NCBI GenBank assembly: GCA_900553355.1
Contig: USDK01000008.1
Coordinates: 1-59,893, forward strand
Direction: 5' to 3'
Length of the DNA: 59,893 bases
Source: an uncultured Lachnospiraceae bacterium
GTDB taxonomy: Bacteria; Bacillota; Clostridia; Lachnospirales; Lachnospiraceae
The notes beneath the pieces were generated by a model that did not search any database, was not told the origin of the DNA, and saw only the letters and a program-made list of their open reading frames with translations. Of the stretch, positions 1 through 7,545 are shown in pieces. Position 1 is the stretch's first letter. Every line of letters starts with the position of its first letter. The position numbers and the translations under genes were made by a program.

Positions 1-16
1 TTCACTGTCTACTTGA

Positions 17-60
17 CGGGGAGCACACCATTTTGCAAAAGTGTACGTCCCCGATTTTTT
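17..60 (+). terminator. Rho-independent terminator of a gene upstream of the window
   Basis: A GC-rich stem (CGGGGA...CACAC pairing with GTGTACGTCCCCG, with small bulges) is closed by a loop around ATTTTGCAAAA and followed by a run of T. It lies before the spoIIIA operon and probably ends the preceding transcription unit, which is outside the window. Confidence 0.7.
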
Positions 61-61
61 T

Positions 62-89
62 GCATATTTTCTGATGTTTCTCATATATA
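62..89 (+). promoter_or_regulatory. Candidate sigma-E promoter of the spoIIIA operon
   Basis: GCATATT at 62-68 fits the sigma-E -35 consensus KMATATT. After 13 bases comes CATATATA at 82-89, close to the sigma-E -10 consensus CATACAHT. In Bacillus the spoIIIA operon is transcribed by mother-cell sigma-E, so a site 25-50 bases upstream of spoIIIAA is where one is expected. The spacer is one base shorter than the usual 14. This is inferred from motif and position only. Confidence 0.5.
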
Positions 90-114
90 TGGAGATAAAG
101 AGGTGGACAAAGAT

Positions 115-1056
115 ATGAGGGAAGAGCAGATTTTACATGTGCTGCCGCGGGGTGTGCGCAGGATGCTGGAGCGAGAGGGCCTGGATTACGGGGGGCTGCA
201 GGAGATCCGGCTGAGAGTGGGGATGCCGTTGATTTTGGTGTACCGGGGACGCGAGACGATGCTGCGGAATCAGAGAGACCGGCCGTATCTGGTGACGGAG
301 GCGGAGATCGGGGAGATGATGGAATATGTCAGCAATTATTCTCTTTATGCTTATGAACAGGAAATGAAACAGGGATTTATCACGATTGAAGGAGGGCACA
401 GAGTGGGGATGGCAGGACAGGTGATTGTGGAGGATGGGAGAGTGAAGAATCTGAAATACATTTCTTCTGTAAATGTGCGGATGTCGCATGAGATTCCCGG
501 GTGTGCGGATCAGGTTTTCCCATATGTGGTAAGAGACGGACAGCTTTGCCATACGCTTCTGGTGTCGCCGCCCAGATGTGGAAAGACGACGCTTTTAAGG
601 GATATGATCCGGCAGATTTCGGATGGAAACGCCTGGATCGAGGGAAAGACGGTGGGAGTTGTGGACGAGCGGTCGGAAATCGGAGGATGTTATCGGGGCG
701 TAGCGCAGAATCATCTGGGAAAACGGACAGATATTCTGGATGGATGTCCGAAGGTGGAAGGGATGATGATGCTGATCCGGTCTATGGGACCGGAGGTGAT
801 TGCGGTCGATGAGATCGGAAGCCCGGAGGATGTACATGCCATCGAGTATGCCATGCACTGTGGGTGCCGGATCCTGGCCACGGTGCACGCGGGATCCATG
901 GAGGAGCTGAAGCATAAGCCTTTATTTCACCAGATGATCCGACGCGGAAGTTTTGAGAGATATATCCTTCTGGGAAATCAGGAAAAAACCGGGAAGGTAG
1001 AAGGAATCTATGATGAACGGGGAAGCCTTCTGTACCGGGAGGAGAGGGCATGCTGA
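115..1056 (+). CDS. spoIIIAA: Stage III sporulation protein AA (SpoIIIAA), secretion-type ATPase
   Basis: SpoIIIAA is the cytoplasmic ATPase of the SpoIIIA-SpoIIQ channel between mother cell and forespore, related to type II/IV secretion ATPases. The 313-residue product has a Walker A motif PPRCGKTT near residues 152-159 and a Walker B-like VIAVDE near 228-233. Its length matches the family (about 300). An in-frame start exists further upstream, but the ATG at 115 is preferred because AGGTGG lies just before it and homology begins there. It is the first gene of a complete spoIIIAA-AH operon and overlaps spoIIIAB by 7 bases. Confidence 0.96.
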   Translation: MREEQILHVLPRGVRRMLEREGLDYGGLQEIRLRVGMPLILVYRGRETMLRNQRDRPYLVTEAEIGEMMEYVSNYSLYAYEQEMKQGFITIEGGHRVGMAGQVIVEDGRVKNLKYISSVNVRMSHEIPGCADQVFPYVVRDGQLCHTLLVSPPRCGKTTLLRDMIRQISDGNAWIEGKTVGVVDERSEIGGCYRGVAQNHLGKRTDILDGCPKVEGMMMLIRSMGPEVIAVDEIGSPEDVHAIEYAMHCGCRILATVHAGSMEELKHKPLFHQMIRRGSFERYILLGNQEKTGKVEGIYDERGSLLYREERAC

Positions 1057-1568
1057 AAGCAGCAGGCAGTATTCTGATCATTGTAGCGACTACCCTATGG
1101 GGCATGAGGGCGGCAGAGAGAGTAAGAGAGCAGTATGAGCAGATGCGTCTGCTCCAGTCAGTGCTTTATGCCCTGAGAGGAGAGATTCTGTATGCCAGAT
1201 CCTACCTGGGAGAAGCATTTGCAAAGATAGGAAGTTCTTCGCCGGAGCCATACCGAAAGTGGCTGACAGAAATCTCCGGGGCAATGGACCAAAAAAGCGG
1301 CATGCCGTTCTGGAAGATCTGGGAAGACGGGATCCGTCTGCACCTGAAAGACTCAGGACTTCCGGAAAGAGACAGATGCCGGCTGGAAGAGCTGGGAAGG
1401 CACCTTGGCAATACAGATCTGGAATCTCAGCTCCGCTCCATGGATCTATATCTGAATGAGCTTGGAAAATCGATGGAAGAAAAGAGGGAGGGGATGAAGA
1501 CCAGAGTCCGGCTGTGCCATTGCCTGGGGGTTATGAGCGGAATATTCATCGCCATCCTGCTGATTTAG
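1050..1568 (+). CDS. spoIIIAB: Stage III sporulation protein AB (SpoIIIAB)
   Basis: This 172-residue protein has an N-terminal hydrophobic helix, a charged helical middle and a C-terminal hydrophobic helix ending GIFIAILLI. That is the layout of SpoIIIAB, which resembles the type II secretion protein GspF and is thought to couple the AA ATPase to the membrane platform. The start overlaps the end of spoIIIAA by 7 bases, which suggests translational coupling. The assignment rests on size, topology and operon position. Confidence 0.93.
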   Translation: MLKAAGSILIIVATTLWGMRAAERVREQYEQMRLLQSVLYALRGEILYARSYLGEAFAKIGSSSPEPYRKWLTEISGAMDQKSGMPFWKIWEDGIRLHLKDSGLPERDRCRLEELGRHLGNTDLESQLRSMDLYLNELGKSMEEKREGMKTRVRLCHCLGVMSGIFIAILLI

Positions 1569-1597
1569 AAAAACAATGACAGTCAGAGGAGGTATGC

Positions 1598-1792
1598 ATG
1601 AATATCAGTTTATTATTTAAGATCGCGGCGGTCGGGATCCTGGTGTCAATCTTAAGCCAGGTACTTAAACACAGCGGCAGAGAAGAGCAGGCGTTTTTAA
1701 CAAGCCTTGCAGGACTTTTGCTGGTTCTGTTCTGGATTGTTCCTTATATCTATGATCTGTTTGAATCGATCCAGGATTTATTTTCGCTATAG
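1598..1792 (+). CDS. spoIIIAC: Stage III sporulation protein AC (SpoIIIAC)
   Basis: A 64-residue, very hydrophobic protein with two predicted membrane helices and a hydrophilic turn containing KHSGREEQ, the typical size and form of SpoIIIAC. It is a small integral membrane part of the SpoIIIA channel complex. GGAGG lies directly before the ATG. It sits between spoIIIAB and spoIIIAD as in other spore formers. Confidence 0.95.
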   Translation: MNISLLFKIAAVGILVSILSQVLKHSGREEQAFLTSLAGLLLVLFWIVPYIYDLFESIQDLFSL

Positions 1793-1804
1793 GAGGGGTG
1801 GCCT

Positions 1805-2191
1805 GTGAATATGATACAGATCGGGATCCTGGGCGTGGCAGGGGTACTCCTGGCGGTCCAGTTTAAAAGCGGAAAATCGGAATATGGAATCTATATCAGT
1901 GTGGCACTGAGTCTGTTTATTTTTTTCGCTGTGATCGGACGGCTGGAAGTGATGGTAGATGCCCTGTCTATAATCGGAGATTATATCCAGATGGATACGG
2001 CTTATATTGGAACATTGATCCGGATGCTGGGGATCACCTATGTGGCAGAATTTTCATCAGGGATCTGCAAGGACGCAGGCTATCAGACCATTGCGGTACA
2101 GATTGAAATTTTTGGAAAACTGGCGATCCTGGTCCTCAGCATGCCGATTTTGACCGCGCTTTTAAGTACAATCCGGGAATTTTTATCATGA
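1805..2191 (+). CDS. spoIIIAD: Stage III sporulation protein AD (SpoIIIAD)
   Basis: A 128-residue integral membrane protein with about four hydrophobic segments, matching SpoIIIAD, which is related to SpoIIIAC and part of the mother-cell membrane platform. The GTG at 1805 is chosen because GGAGGGG lies about six bases upstream; an ATG two codons further on is less well spaced. Its stop codon overlaps the ATG of spoIIIAE. Confidence 0.94.
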   Translation: MNMIQIGILGVAGVLLAVQFKSGKSEYGIYISVALSLFIFFAVIGRLEVMVDALSIIGDYIQMDTAYIGTLIRMLGITYVAEFSSGICKDAGYQTIAVQIEIFGKLAILVLSMPILTALLSTIREFLS

Positions 2192-3363
2192 AAGCGAAAA
2201 GAAGACGATACATAAGACTGATCCTTGCTGTTTTGTGTGTCTGGTTTATGGCAGTGCCGGGTCCATGTAAGGCGGCAGAAGAAGGGCATGCGGACGGCGG
2301 ATCCGAAGAGATGGAGGAGGAGATCCTGTCACAGTTTGACTTTGATGAAATTGATGAATCTCTGAAAGAACTGTTTCCGGAAGAACGTCTGGATTTTAAA
2401 CAGGTGGCTGCGGCTTTGATTTCGGGGGATCTGGAACTGACCGCAGGGCTTTTTAACCGGCTGGTTTCTGAACAGTTTACCTATGCGGTCAGGAGTGGAA
2501 AGGACCAGCTGGCCCATATGCTCCTGATTGCAGTGATCGCAGCAGTGTTCAGTAATTTTTCGAAAGTATTCCAGAGCCGCCAGTTGTCGGAAATCAGCTT
2601 TTATGCCCTGTATCTTCTGATGATCGCACTGTCGCTGAATACATTTGAAAGTGTGGCAGAGTGGGCAGAGAGCGGTATCGGGGATTTGACTTCTTTTATG
2701 GGAGTGTTCTGTCCTTTGTATTTTGCCGCGGTAGCGGCAGCAAAAGGCAGTGTGACGGCGGTCGCGTTTTATAATCTGGTACTGTTTCTGATCTATCTGG
2801 TGGAACTTCTGATTACCAGCATCCTGCTGCCAATGATCCACATCTATATGATGGTCAGGGTATTAAATGATCTTTCCGGCGAAGCATATCTTACCAGGTT
2901 TGCAGAGCTGATTGAAATGGGAGTATCCTGGAGTCTGAAAACTCTGCTGGCCTGTGTCGTGGGCATCAATGTGGTCCAGGGAATGATCAGCCCGGCAATC
3001 GATTCCGTCAAACGAAGCATTCTGACCCGAGGCGCGGAGGCTATTCCAGGAGTAGGAGATGCCCTTGGCGGCATGGCAGAAGTGGCTGTTGGCGCGGCTG
3101 TCCTTGTAAAAAACGGAATCGGCATGGCAGGGGCTTTGATCTGTGTATCGCTGTGCCTGATCCCACTGGTCCAGACCGCCTGTATTGTAATCATGTACAA
3201 ACTGGCGGCTGCCGTGATCCAGCCGGTATCCGATCCGAGGATCACAGGCTGCATTGATACGGTGGGAGAAGGGTGCCGGCTGCTTCTGCGCGTGATTTTT
3301 ACAACAGGCGTGCTGTTTCTGCTGACGGTTGCCGTAGTGACCGCAGTTACCAGCGGCACATAG
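2188..3363 (+). CDS. spoIIIAE: Stage III sporulation protein AE (SpoIIIAE)
   Basis: SpoIIIAE is the large polytopic membrane protein of the SpoIIIA complex. The 391-residue product starts with a likely signal/anchor (RLILAVLCVWFMAVPGP), then an acidic segment, then many hydrophobic helices in the C-terminal two-thirds. Length and topology match the family. It begins inside the spoIIIAD stop (ATGA overlap). Confidence 0.95.
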   Translation: MKAKRRRYIRLILAVLCVWFMAVPGPCKAAEEGHADGGSEEMEEEILSQFDFDEIDESLKELFPEERLDFKQVAAALISGDLELTAGLFNRLVSEQFTYAVRSGKDQLAHMLLIAVIAAVFSNFSKVFQSRQLSEISFYALYLLMIALSLNTFESVAEWAESGIGDLTSFMGVFCPLYFAAVAAAKGSVTAVAFYNLVLFLIYLVELLITSILLPMIHIYMMVRVLNDLSGEAYLTRFAELIEMGVSWSLKTLLACVVGINVVQGMISPAIDSVKRSILTRGAEAIPGVGDALGGMAEVAVGAAVLVKNGIGMAGALICVSLCLIPLVQTACIVIMYKLAAAVIQPVSDPRITGCIDTVGEGCRLLLRVIFTTGVLFLLTVAVVTAVTSGT

Positions 3364-3373
3364 GAGGAGAGAA

Positions 3374-3715
3374 ATGCTTCAGTATTTTTATGAATGGATT
3401 GGTAATATTGCCTTTTATATGGTGATGGTGACAGCCGTGCTGCATCTGCTCCCAAATTCAGACTATCAGAAGTATATCCGCTTTTTTACCGGCCTGGTCC
3501 TGGTGATCCTTCTGATTACGCCTGTTTTAAAGATTTTCGGGATGGATCATCAACTGACAGATCTGTATGACAGCAGGGAGTATCAGGAACAGATGCAGCG
3601 TATTGAAGAATCTTCCGCGTTTCTTGAAGAGATCCGGCCCATTGCCGAAGAAGCGGAGCAGGCAGAGGAAAAAAAGGACGGGATCCAGGTGGAGGAGATT
3701 GAGATTGGAAAATAA
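3374..3715 (+). CDS. spoIIIAF: Stage III sporulation protein AF (SpoIIIAF)
   Basis: A 113-residue protein with two N-terminal membrane helices (around residues 8-25 and 33-52) and a charged, glutamate-rich C-terminal tail. SpoIIIAF has this arrangement but is usually near 200 residues, so this is a short version whose globular C-terminal domain is reduced. Its 3' end overlaps the TTG start of spoIIIAG. Identity rests mainly on operon order and the membrane part. Confidence 0.9.
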   Translation: MLQYFYEWIGNIAFYMVMVTAVLHLLPNSDYQKYIRFFTGLVLVILLITPVLKIFGMDHQLTDLYDSREYQEQMQRIEESSAFLEEIRPIAEEAEQAEEKKDGIQVEEIEIGK

Positions 3716-4301
3716 AAAAAGAAAAGAATTATTTTCAAAAATATCTGTCCGGAAACTAAAAAAGGATCAGATCCTGATTCTCTTACTGACCGGAGTCCTG
3801 CTGGTTGTGATCGCGCTGCCGTCAGGCGGAACGAAGGAAACCACAGGCGGAGAAAGAGACAGTGGCCAGATGGAAATGCCGGCTCAGGACAGCCAGACCG
3901 GGTATACCCAGTACTTAGAGCAAAAGCTGTCTGACACGCTCTCTCAGATTGAAGGGGCCGGTGAAGTAACGGTCATGGTCACACTAAAGTCGTCGGCGGA
4001 AAAAGTGGTGGAAAAAGATCAGACATCGGATCAGGAGACGGTGACGGAATCTGACAGTCAGGGAGGGACACGGACAACCAAACAGGAAAATCAGGAAGAA
4101 AGTACAGTATATGCGCAAGGAGACGGACAGGATCAAAGTCCTTATGTCAGTAAAGAATTAAGTCCGCAGATAGAAGGAGTGGTAGTGGTCGCGCAGGGAG
4201 GGGACCAGGCTGTGGTAAAACAGAACATAACAGAGGCTGTAGAGGCATTATTTGGAATCGAATCGCATAAAATTAGGATAATGAAGAAGCATGAATCATG
4301 A
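3705..4301 (+). CDS. spoIIIAG: Stage III sporulation protein AG (SpoIIIAG), channel ring protein
   Basis: SpoIIIAG forms a large oligomeric ring in the intermembrane space between mother cell and forespore. The product is 198 residues from a TTG start at 3705, chosen because GGAGGAG lies about 7 bases upstream and the reading frame before it overlaps spoIIIAF in an arginine-rich, unlikely frame. It has one N-terminal membrane helix (ILILLLTGVLLVVIAL) and then a soluble domain with YLEQKLSDTLSQIEGAGEV and VVVAQGGDQ, typical of the ring-building motif. Confidence 0.93.
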   Translation: MENKKRKELFSKISVRKLKKDQILILLLTGVLLVVIALPSGGTKETTGGERDSGQMEMPAQDSQTGYTQYLEQKLSDTLSQIEGAGEVTVMVTLKSSAEKVVEKDQTSDQETVTESDSQGGTRTTKQENQEESTVYAQGDGQDQSPYVSKELSPQIEGVVVVAQGGDQAVVKQNITEAVEALFGIESHKIRIMKKHES

Positions 4302-4327
4302 TAGGGCAAAGAGCAGGAGGGTGAACA

Positions 4328-4978
4328 GTGAAAAAGATATTCAAAAAAAATCAGATCATTATTGCAGCGCTGGCGGTTATGATCGCAGCGGCCGGATACC
4401 TGAATTATTCCGGACGGATCTTCCCGTCCGGCAGTGACACAGAAGAGACCAACGCAGATCTGGCAAATCAGGAGCTTCTTGATATTTCGGAGGAAGATGT
4501 GACGGCACAGTCAGAAGATATTGAAAGTCAGGACGGCGGGACCGGGGAGGATGGAAGCGTAGAAGGGACTCCGGGAGAGGCGGTTCTGACAAGCGCCGGA
4601 GTGGACGGCGTGGTGGCAGAGGCAAAAGTGACCAGAGAACAGGTACGTGCCCAGAACAAGGAATCCCTGATGGAAATCATAGACAATGAAAACTTAAGCG
4701 ATGAACAGAAGCAGGAAGCGGTCAATCAGATGGTGGCTATGACAGATTACGCGGAAAAGGAAGCAGCCGCAGAAACACTCCTGGCATCCAAAGGCTTTAC
4801 AGACGCGGTGGTAAGTATGACTGCAGATTCCGCGGATGTGGTGATAGGAGCGACAGAGCTAAGTGATGCGAATCTGGCACAGATCGAAGATATCGTCACC
4901 AGAAAAACAGGCGTTGCTGCCCAGAATGTGGTGATTACTCCCGTAAGTACACAGACGGAAGAAACAACCGGAGAATAA
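4328..4978 (+). CDS. spoIIIAH: Stage III sporulation protein AH (SpoIIIAH)
   Basis: SpoIIIAH sits in the mother-cell membrane and binds forespore SpoIIQ to form the intercellular channel. The 216-residue product has an N-terminal anchor (IIIAALAVMIAAAGYL), an acidic low-complexity linker and a C-terminal alpha/beta ring-building domain from about residue 100. The GTG at 4328 follows GGAGGG. It is the last gene of the spoIIIA operon. Confidence 0.94.
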   Translation: MKKIFKKNQIIIAALAVMIAAAGYLNYSGRIFPSGSDTEETNADLANQELLDISEEDVTAQSEDIESQDGGTGEDGSVEGTPGEAVLTSAGVDGVVAEAKVTREQVRAQNKESLMEIIDNENLSDEQKQEAVNQMVAMTDYAEKEAAAETLLASKGFTDAVVSMTADSADVVIGATELSDANLAQIEDIVTRKTGVAAQNVVITPVSTQTEETTGE

Positions 4979-4985
4979 GTTTTAT

Positions 4986-5014
4986 TTGAGGAATCAGTTC
5001 ATGTATGATATACT
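4986..5014 (+). promoter_or_regulatory. Sigma-A-type promoter of prfC
   Basis: TTGAGG at 4986-4991, a 17-base spacer, and TATACT at 5009-5014 with an upstream TG (extended -10). It separates prfC from the sporulation-specific spoIIIA operon. A second TATAAT at 5038-5043 has no well-placed -35. Confidence 0.6.
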
Positions 5015-5064
5015 GACTAATAGCGCATTTGTGCGGATATAATATATTAGGAGTGTTATCATAT

Positions 5065-6666
5065 ATGTCACAGGTTTTTGAGGAAGTAAAACAGCAGATA
5101 GCAAAGAGAAGGACGTTCGCGATCATCTCACACCCGGATGCGGGAAAAACAACGCTGACCGAGAAATTTCTGTTATACGGCGGAGCCATCAATCAGGCCG
5201 GAAGCGTGAAGGGAAAGGCTACAGCCAGACATGCGGTGTCAGACTGGATGGAGATTGAAAAGGAAAGGGGAATTTCTGTCACCTCTTCCGTTTTGCAGTT
5301 TCATTATGACGGTTACTGTATCAATATTCTGGACACCCCCGGGCATCAGGACTTTTCAGAGGACACTTACCGGACCCTGATGGCCGCCGATTCCGCTGTT
5401 ATGGTCATTGACGCATCCAAAGGAGTGGAGGCTCAGACCAGAAAATTATTCAAGGTATGTACCATGCGCCATATTCCGATTTTTACGTTTATCAACAAAA
5501 TGGACCGGGAGGCAATGGATACCTTTGAACTGCTGGATGATATCGAACAGGAACTGGGGATCGCCACCTGTCCGATCAACTGGCCCATCGGTTCAGGAAA
5601 AGAGTTCCGGGGGGTCTATGACCGGGCAGAAAAGCAGGTGGAGATATTTTCGGACACTCACAAAGGTACGACACAGGGCGAGGTAAAGAAGGTGGCCCTG
5701 GGAGACCCGGAGCTTTCCTGGCTGATTACAGATTCCCAGAAGCTTCAGCTGGAAGAGGAGATTGAACTTCAGGATGGAGCCGGCGCGGCCTTTGATCAGG
5801 AGAAGGTAAGCCGCGGCGAACTGTCCCCTGTATTTTTCGGCTCTGCTCTTACAAACTTCGGGGTGGAAACATTTCTGAAGCATTTTCTTAAGATGACGAC
5901 AGCGCCGCTGCCCAGAATGTCAGATGCCGGTCCCATCGACCCGATGGAAGAACCGGATTTTTCTGCGTTCGTCTTTAAAATCCAGGCAAATATGAATAAA
6001 GCCCACAGGGACAGGATTGCTTTTATGAGGATCTGCTCCGGAGAGTTTGAGGCAGGCATGGATGTCTGGCATATGCAGGGAGGCAAAAAGGTACGTCTTT
6101 CTCAGCCTCAGCAGCTGATGGCAAGCGAGAGGAAGATGATCGACAAGGCCTACGGCGGTGACATTATCGGCGTGTTTGATCCGGGGATTTTTTCTATCGG
6201 AGATACGTTGACCACATCGGCAAAAAGATTTGCCTACGAAGGGATCCCTACCTTTGCACCGGAACATTTTGCCAGGGTGCGGCAGGTGGATACCATGAAA
6301 CGGAAACAGTTTATCAAGGGGATCAACCAGATCGCACAGGAAGGAGCCATTCAGATCTTCCAGGAGTTTAATACTGGAATGGAAGAGATTATCGTGGGCG
6401 TTGTGGGAGTGCTGCAGTTCGATGTGTTGAAATACAGGCTGGAAAATGAATATAATGTAGAGATAAGGATGGACAGCCTTCCCTATGAATATATCCGCTG
6501 GATTGAAAGCAGCAAAACGGATGTGGACAAGATTACCGGCACCTCTGACATGAAGAAAGTCAAAGACCTGAAGGGCAGGCCTCTTCTCCTTTTTGTCAAC
6601 GAATGGAGTATCCGTATGACGGTGGAGCGGAATGAGGATCTGGTGCTGTCAGAATTTGGCCGGTAA
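5065..6666 (+). CDS. prfC: Peptide chain release factor 3 (RF3)
   Basis: RF3 is a translational GTPase that removes RF1/RF2 from the ribosome after termination. The 533-residue product has the P-loop HPDAGKTT near residue 23, the G3 motif DTPGHQDF, the G4 motif NKMD, and the long RF3 C-terminal domain. The ATG at 5065 follows TTAGGAGTG; a start 12 codons upstream would precede the Shine-Dalgarno. It stands between spoIIIAH and the asp23-nusB unit, where Bacillus has accB and accC. Confidence 0.95.
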   Translation: MSQVFEEVKQQIAKRRTFAIISHPDAGKTTLTEKFLLYGGAINQAGSVKGKATARHAVSDWMEIEKERGISVTSSVLQFHYDGYCINILDTPGHQDFSEDTYRTLMAADSAVMVIDASKGVEAQTRKLFKVCTMRHIPIFTFINKMDREAMDTFELLDDIEQELGIATCPINWPIGSGKEFRGVYDRAEKQVEIFSDTHKGTTQGEVKKVALGDPELSWLITDSQKLQLEEEIELQDGAGAAFDQEKVSRGELSPVFFGSALTNFGVETFLKHFLKMTTAPLPRMSDAGPIDPMEEPDFSAFVFKIQANMNKAHRDRIAFMRICSGEFEAGMDVWHMQGGKKVRLSQPQQLMASERKMIDKAYGGDIIGVFDPGIFSIGDTLTTSAKRFAYEGIPTFAPEHFARVRQVDTMKRKQFIKGINQIAQEGAIQIFQEFNTGMEEIIVGVVGVLQFDVLKYRLENEYNVEIRMDSLPYEYIRWIESSKTDVDKITGTSDMKKVKDLKGRPLLLFVNEWSIRMTVERNEDLVLSEFGR

Positions 6667-6668
6667 CA

Positions 6669-6700
6669 CCGAATTCATACTAGGCAAATTCGGATTAATT
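6669..6700 (+). terminator. Weak hairpin terminator after prfC, interlocked with the next promoter
   Basis: CCGAATT (6669-6675) pairs with AATTCGG (6687-6693) around an 11-base loop, followed by the AT-rich ATTAATTTG. The stem is only 7 base pairs and the T tract is poor, so termination strength is doubtful. The 3' arm begins exactly where the -35 hexamer of the next promoter ends. Confidence 0.4.
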
Positions 6701-6709
6701 TGTTATAAT
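6681..6709 (+). promoter_or_regulatory. Sigma-A-type promoter of the asp23-nusB-recN unit
   Basis: TATAAT at 6704-6709 preceded by TGT (extended -10), and a weak -35 TAGGCA at 6681-6686, 17 bases apart. It would drive the long run of tightly spaced genes up to recN. Confidence 0.55.
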
Positions 6710-6746
6710 TAGTAGAAGTGTAAGATCAGACAGGAGGGGTTCCAAC

Positions 6747-7130
6747 ATGAGTAAGGATGAAAGAAACACATATACGATCCAGGCGGACGAAAGCCTTGGT
6801 GAAGTGAAGATTGCAGACGAAGTGGTTGCAATGATCGCGGGACTTGCGGCTATGGAAGTGGAAGGCGTTGCATCTATGGCGGGAAATGCCACCAGAGAGC
6901 TGATCAGCAAACTGGGGATGAAGTCTCTTTCCAAAGGCGTGAAGGTAGATGTCCTGGAAGGCGTTGTAACCGTATCCCTGTCGTTAAACTTAAAATATGG
7001 GTACAGTATCAAAGAGATTACGACAAAGGTACAGGAAAAGGTAAAGGCAGCGATTGAAAATATGACCGGACTTGAAGTGGCAGATGTTAACATCCGTGTG
7101 GCCGGCGTGGAAATTCCGGAGGAAGACTAA
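6747..7130 (+). CDS. Asp23/Gls24 family envelope stress response protein
   Basis: A 127-residue protein of the Asp23/Gls24 family (YqhY-like). The sequence has the family's GEVKIADEVVAMIAGLAAMEVEGV opening in two parts, SLNLKYGYSIKEI, and a terminal VADVNIRVAGVEI. Family members are linked to envelope stress, and YqhY to control of fatty-acid synthesis in Bacillus; the exact role here is inferred. GGAGGGG precedes the ATG. It lies directly before nusB with no gap, the conserved yqhY-nusB arrangement. Confidence 0.92.
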   Translation: MSKDERNTYTIQADESLGEVKIADEVVAMIAGLAAMEVEGVASMAGNATRELISKLGMKSLSKGVKVDVLEGVVTVSLSLNLKYGYSIKEITTKVQEKVKAAIENMTGLEVADVNIRVAGVEIPEED

Positions 7131-7532
7131 GTGAAGAGATCAGAGTTACGGGAGCATATTTTTAAGATCCTGTTTGGAATAGAATTTCGCAAAGGCGCAG
7201 AGTTTTCAGAACAGATTGAAAACTATATGGATGGAGAGATGAGAGATGCCTCCGGCCGGGAACAGGAGTATATAAAGACAAAGGTACAAAGGATCGCAGA
7301 TCAGATCGAGGAAATCGACGGCCTGATCAATGAGCATACGAAGGGATGGAAGACAAGCCGTATGAATAAAGTGGATCTGACGATCCTGCGGCTTGCCGTC
7401 TATGAGATGAAATGGGATGATTCTGTGCCTGTGGGAGCTGCCATCAATGAGGCTGTGGAACTTGCGAAAAAGTACAGCGGTGACGAGGGACCGGCATTTG
7501 TCAACGGTGTGCTTGCAAAACTTGCGGATTGA
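7131..7532 (+). CDS. nusB: Transcription antitermination factor NusB
   Basis: NusB binds boxA RNA with NusE (S10) in rRNA antitermination. The 133-residue all-helical product shows family features such as LREHIFKILFGIEF at the start and INEAVELAKKYS...FVNGVLAKL near the end. It starts with GTG on the base after the asp23 stop, which implies translational coupling. Confidence 0.95.
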   Translation: MKRSELREHIFKILFGIEFRKGAEFSEQIENYMDGEMRDASGREQEYIKTKVQRIADQIEEIDGLINEHTKGWKTSRMNKVDLTILRLAVYEMKWDDSVPVGAAINEAVELAKKYSGDEGPAFVNGVLAKLAD

Positions 7533-7545
7533 TCAGAGGTAAGGG

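Noticed and set aside
3567..3704. Upstream extension of spoIIIAG in frame
   Set aside because: It overlaps spoIIIAF and reads as arginine/lysine-rich nonsense; the TTG at 3705 has the ribosome site.
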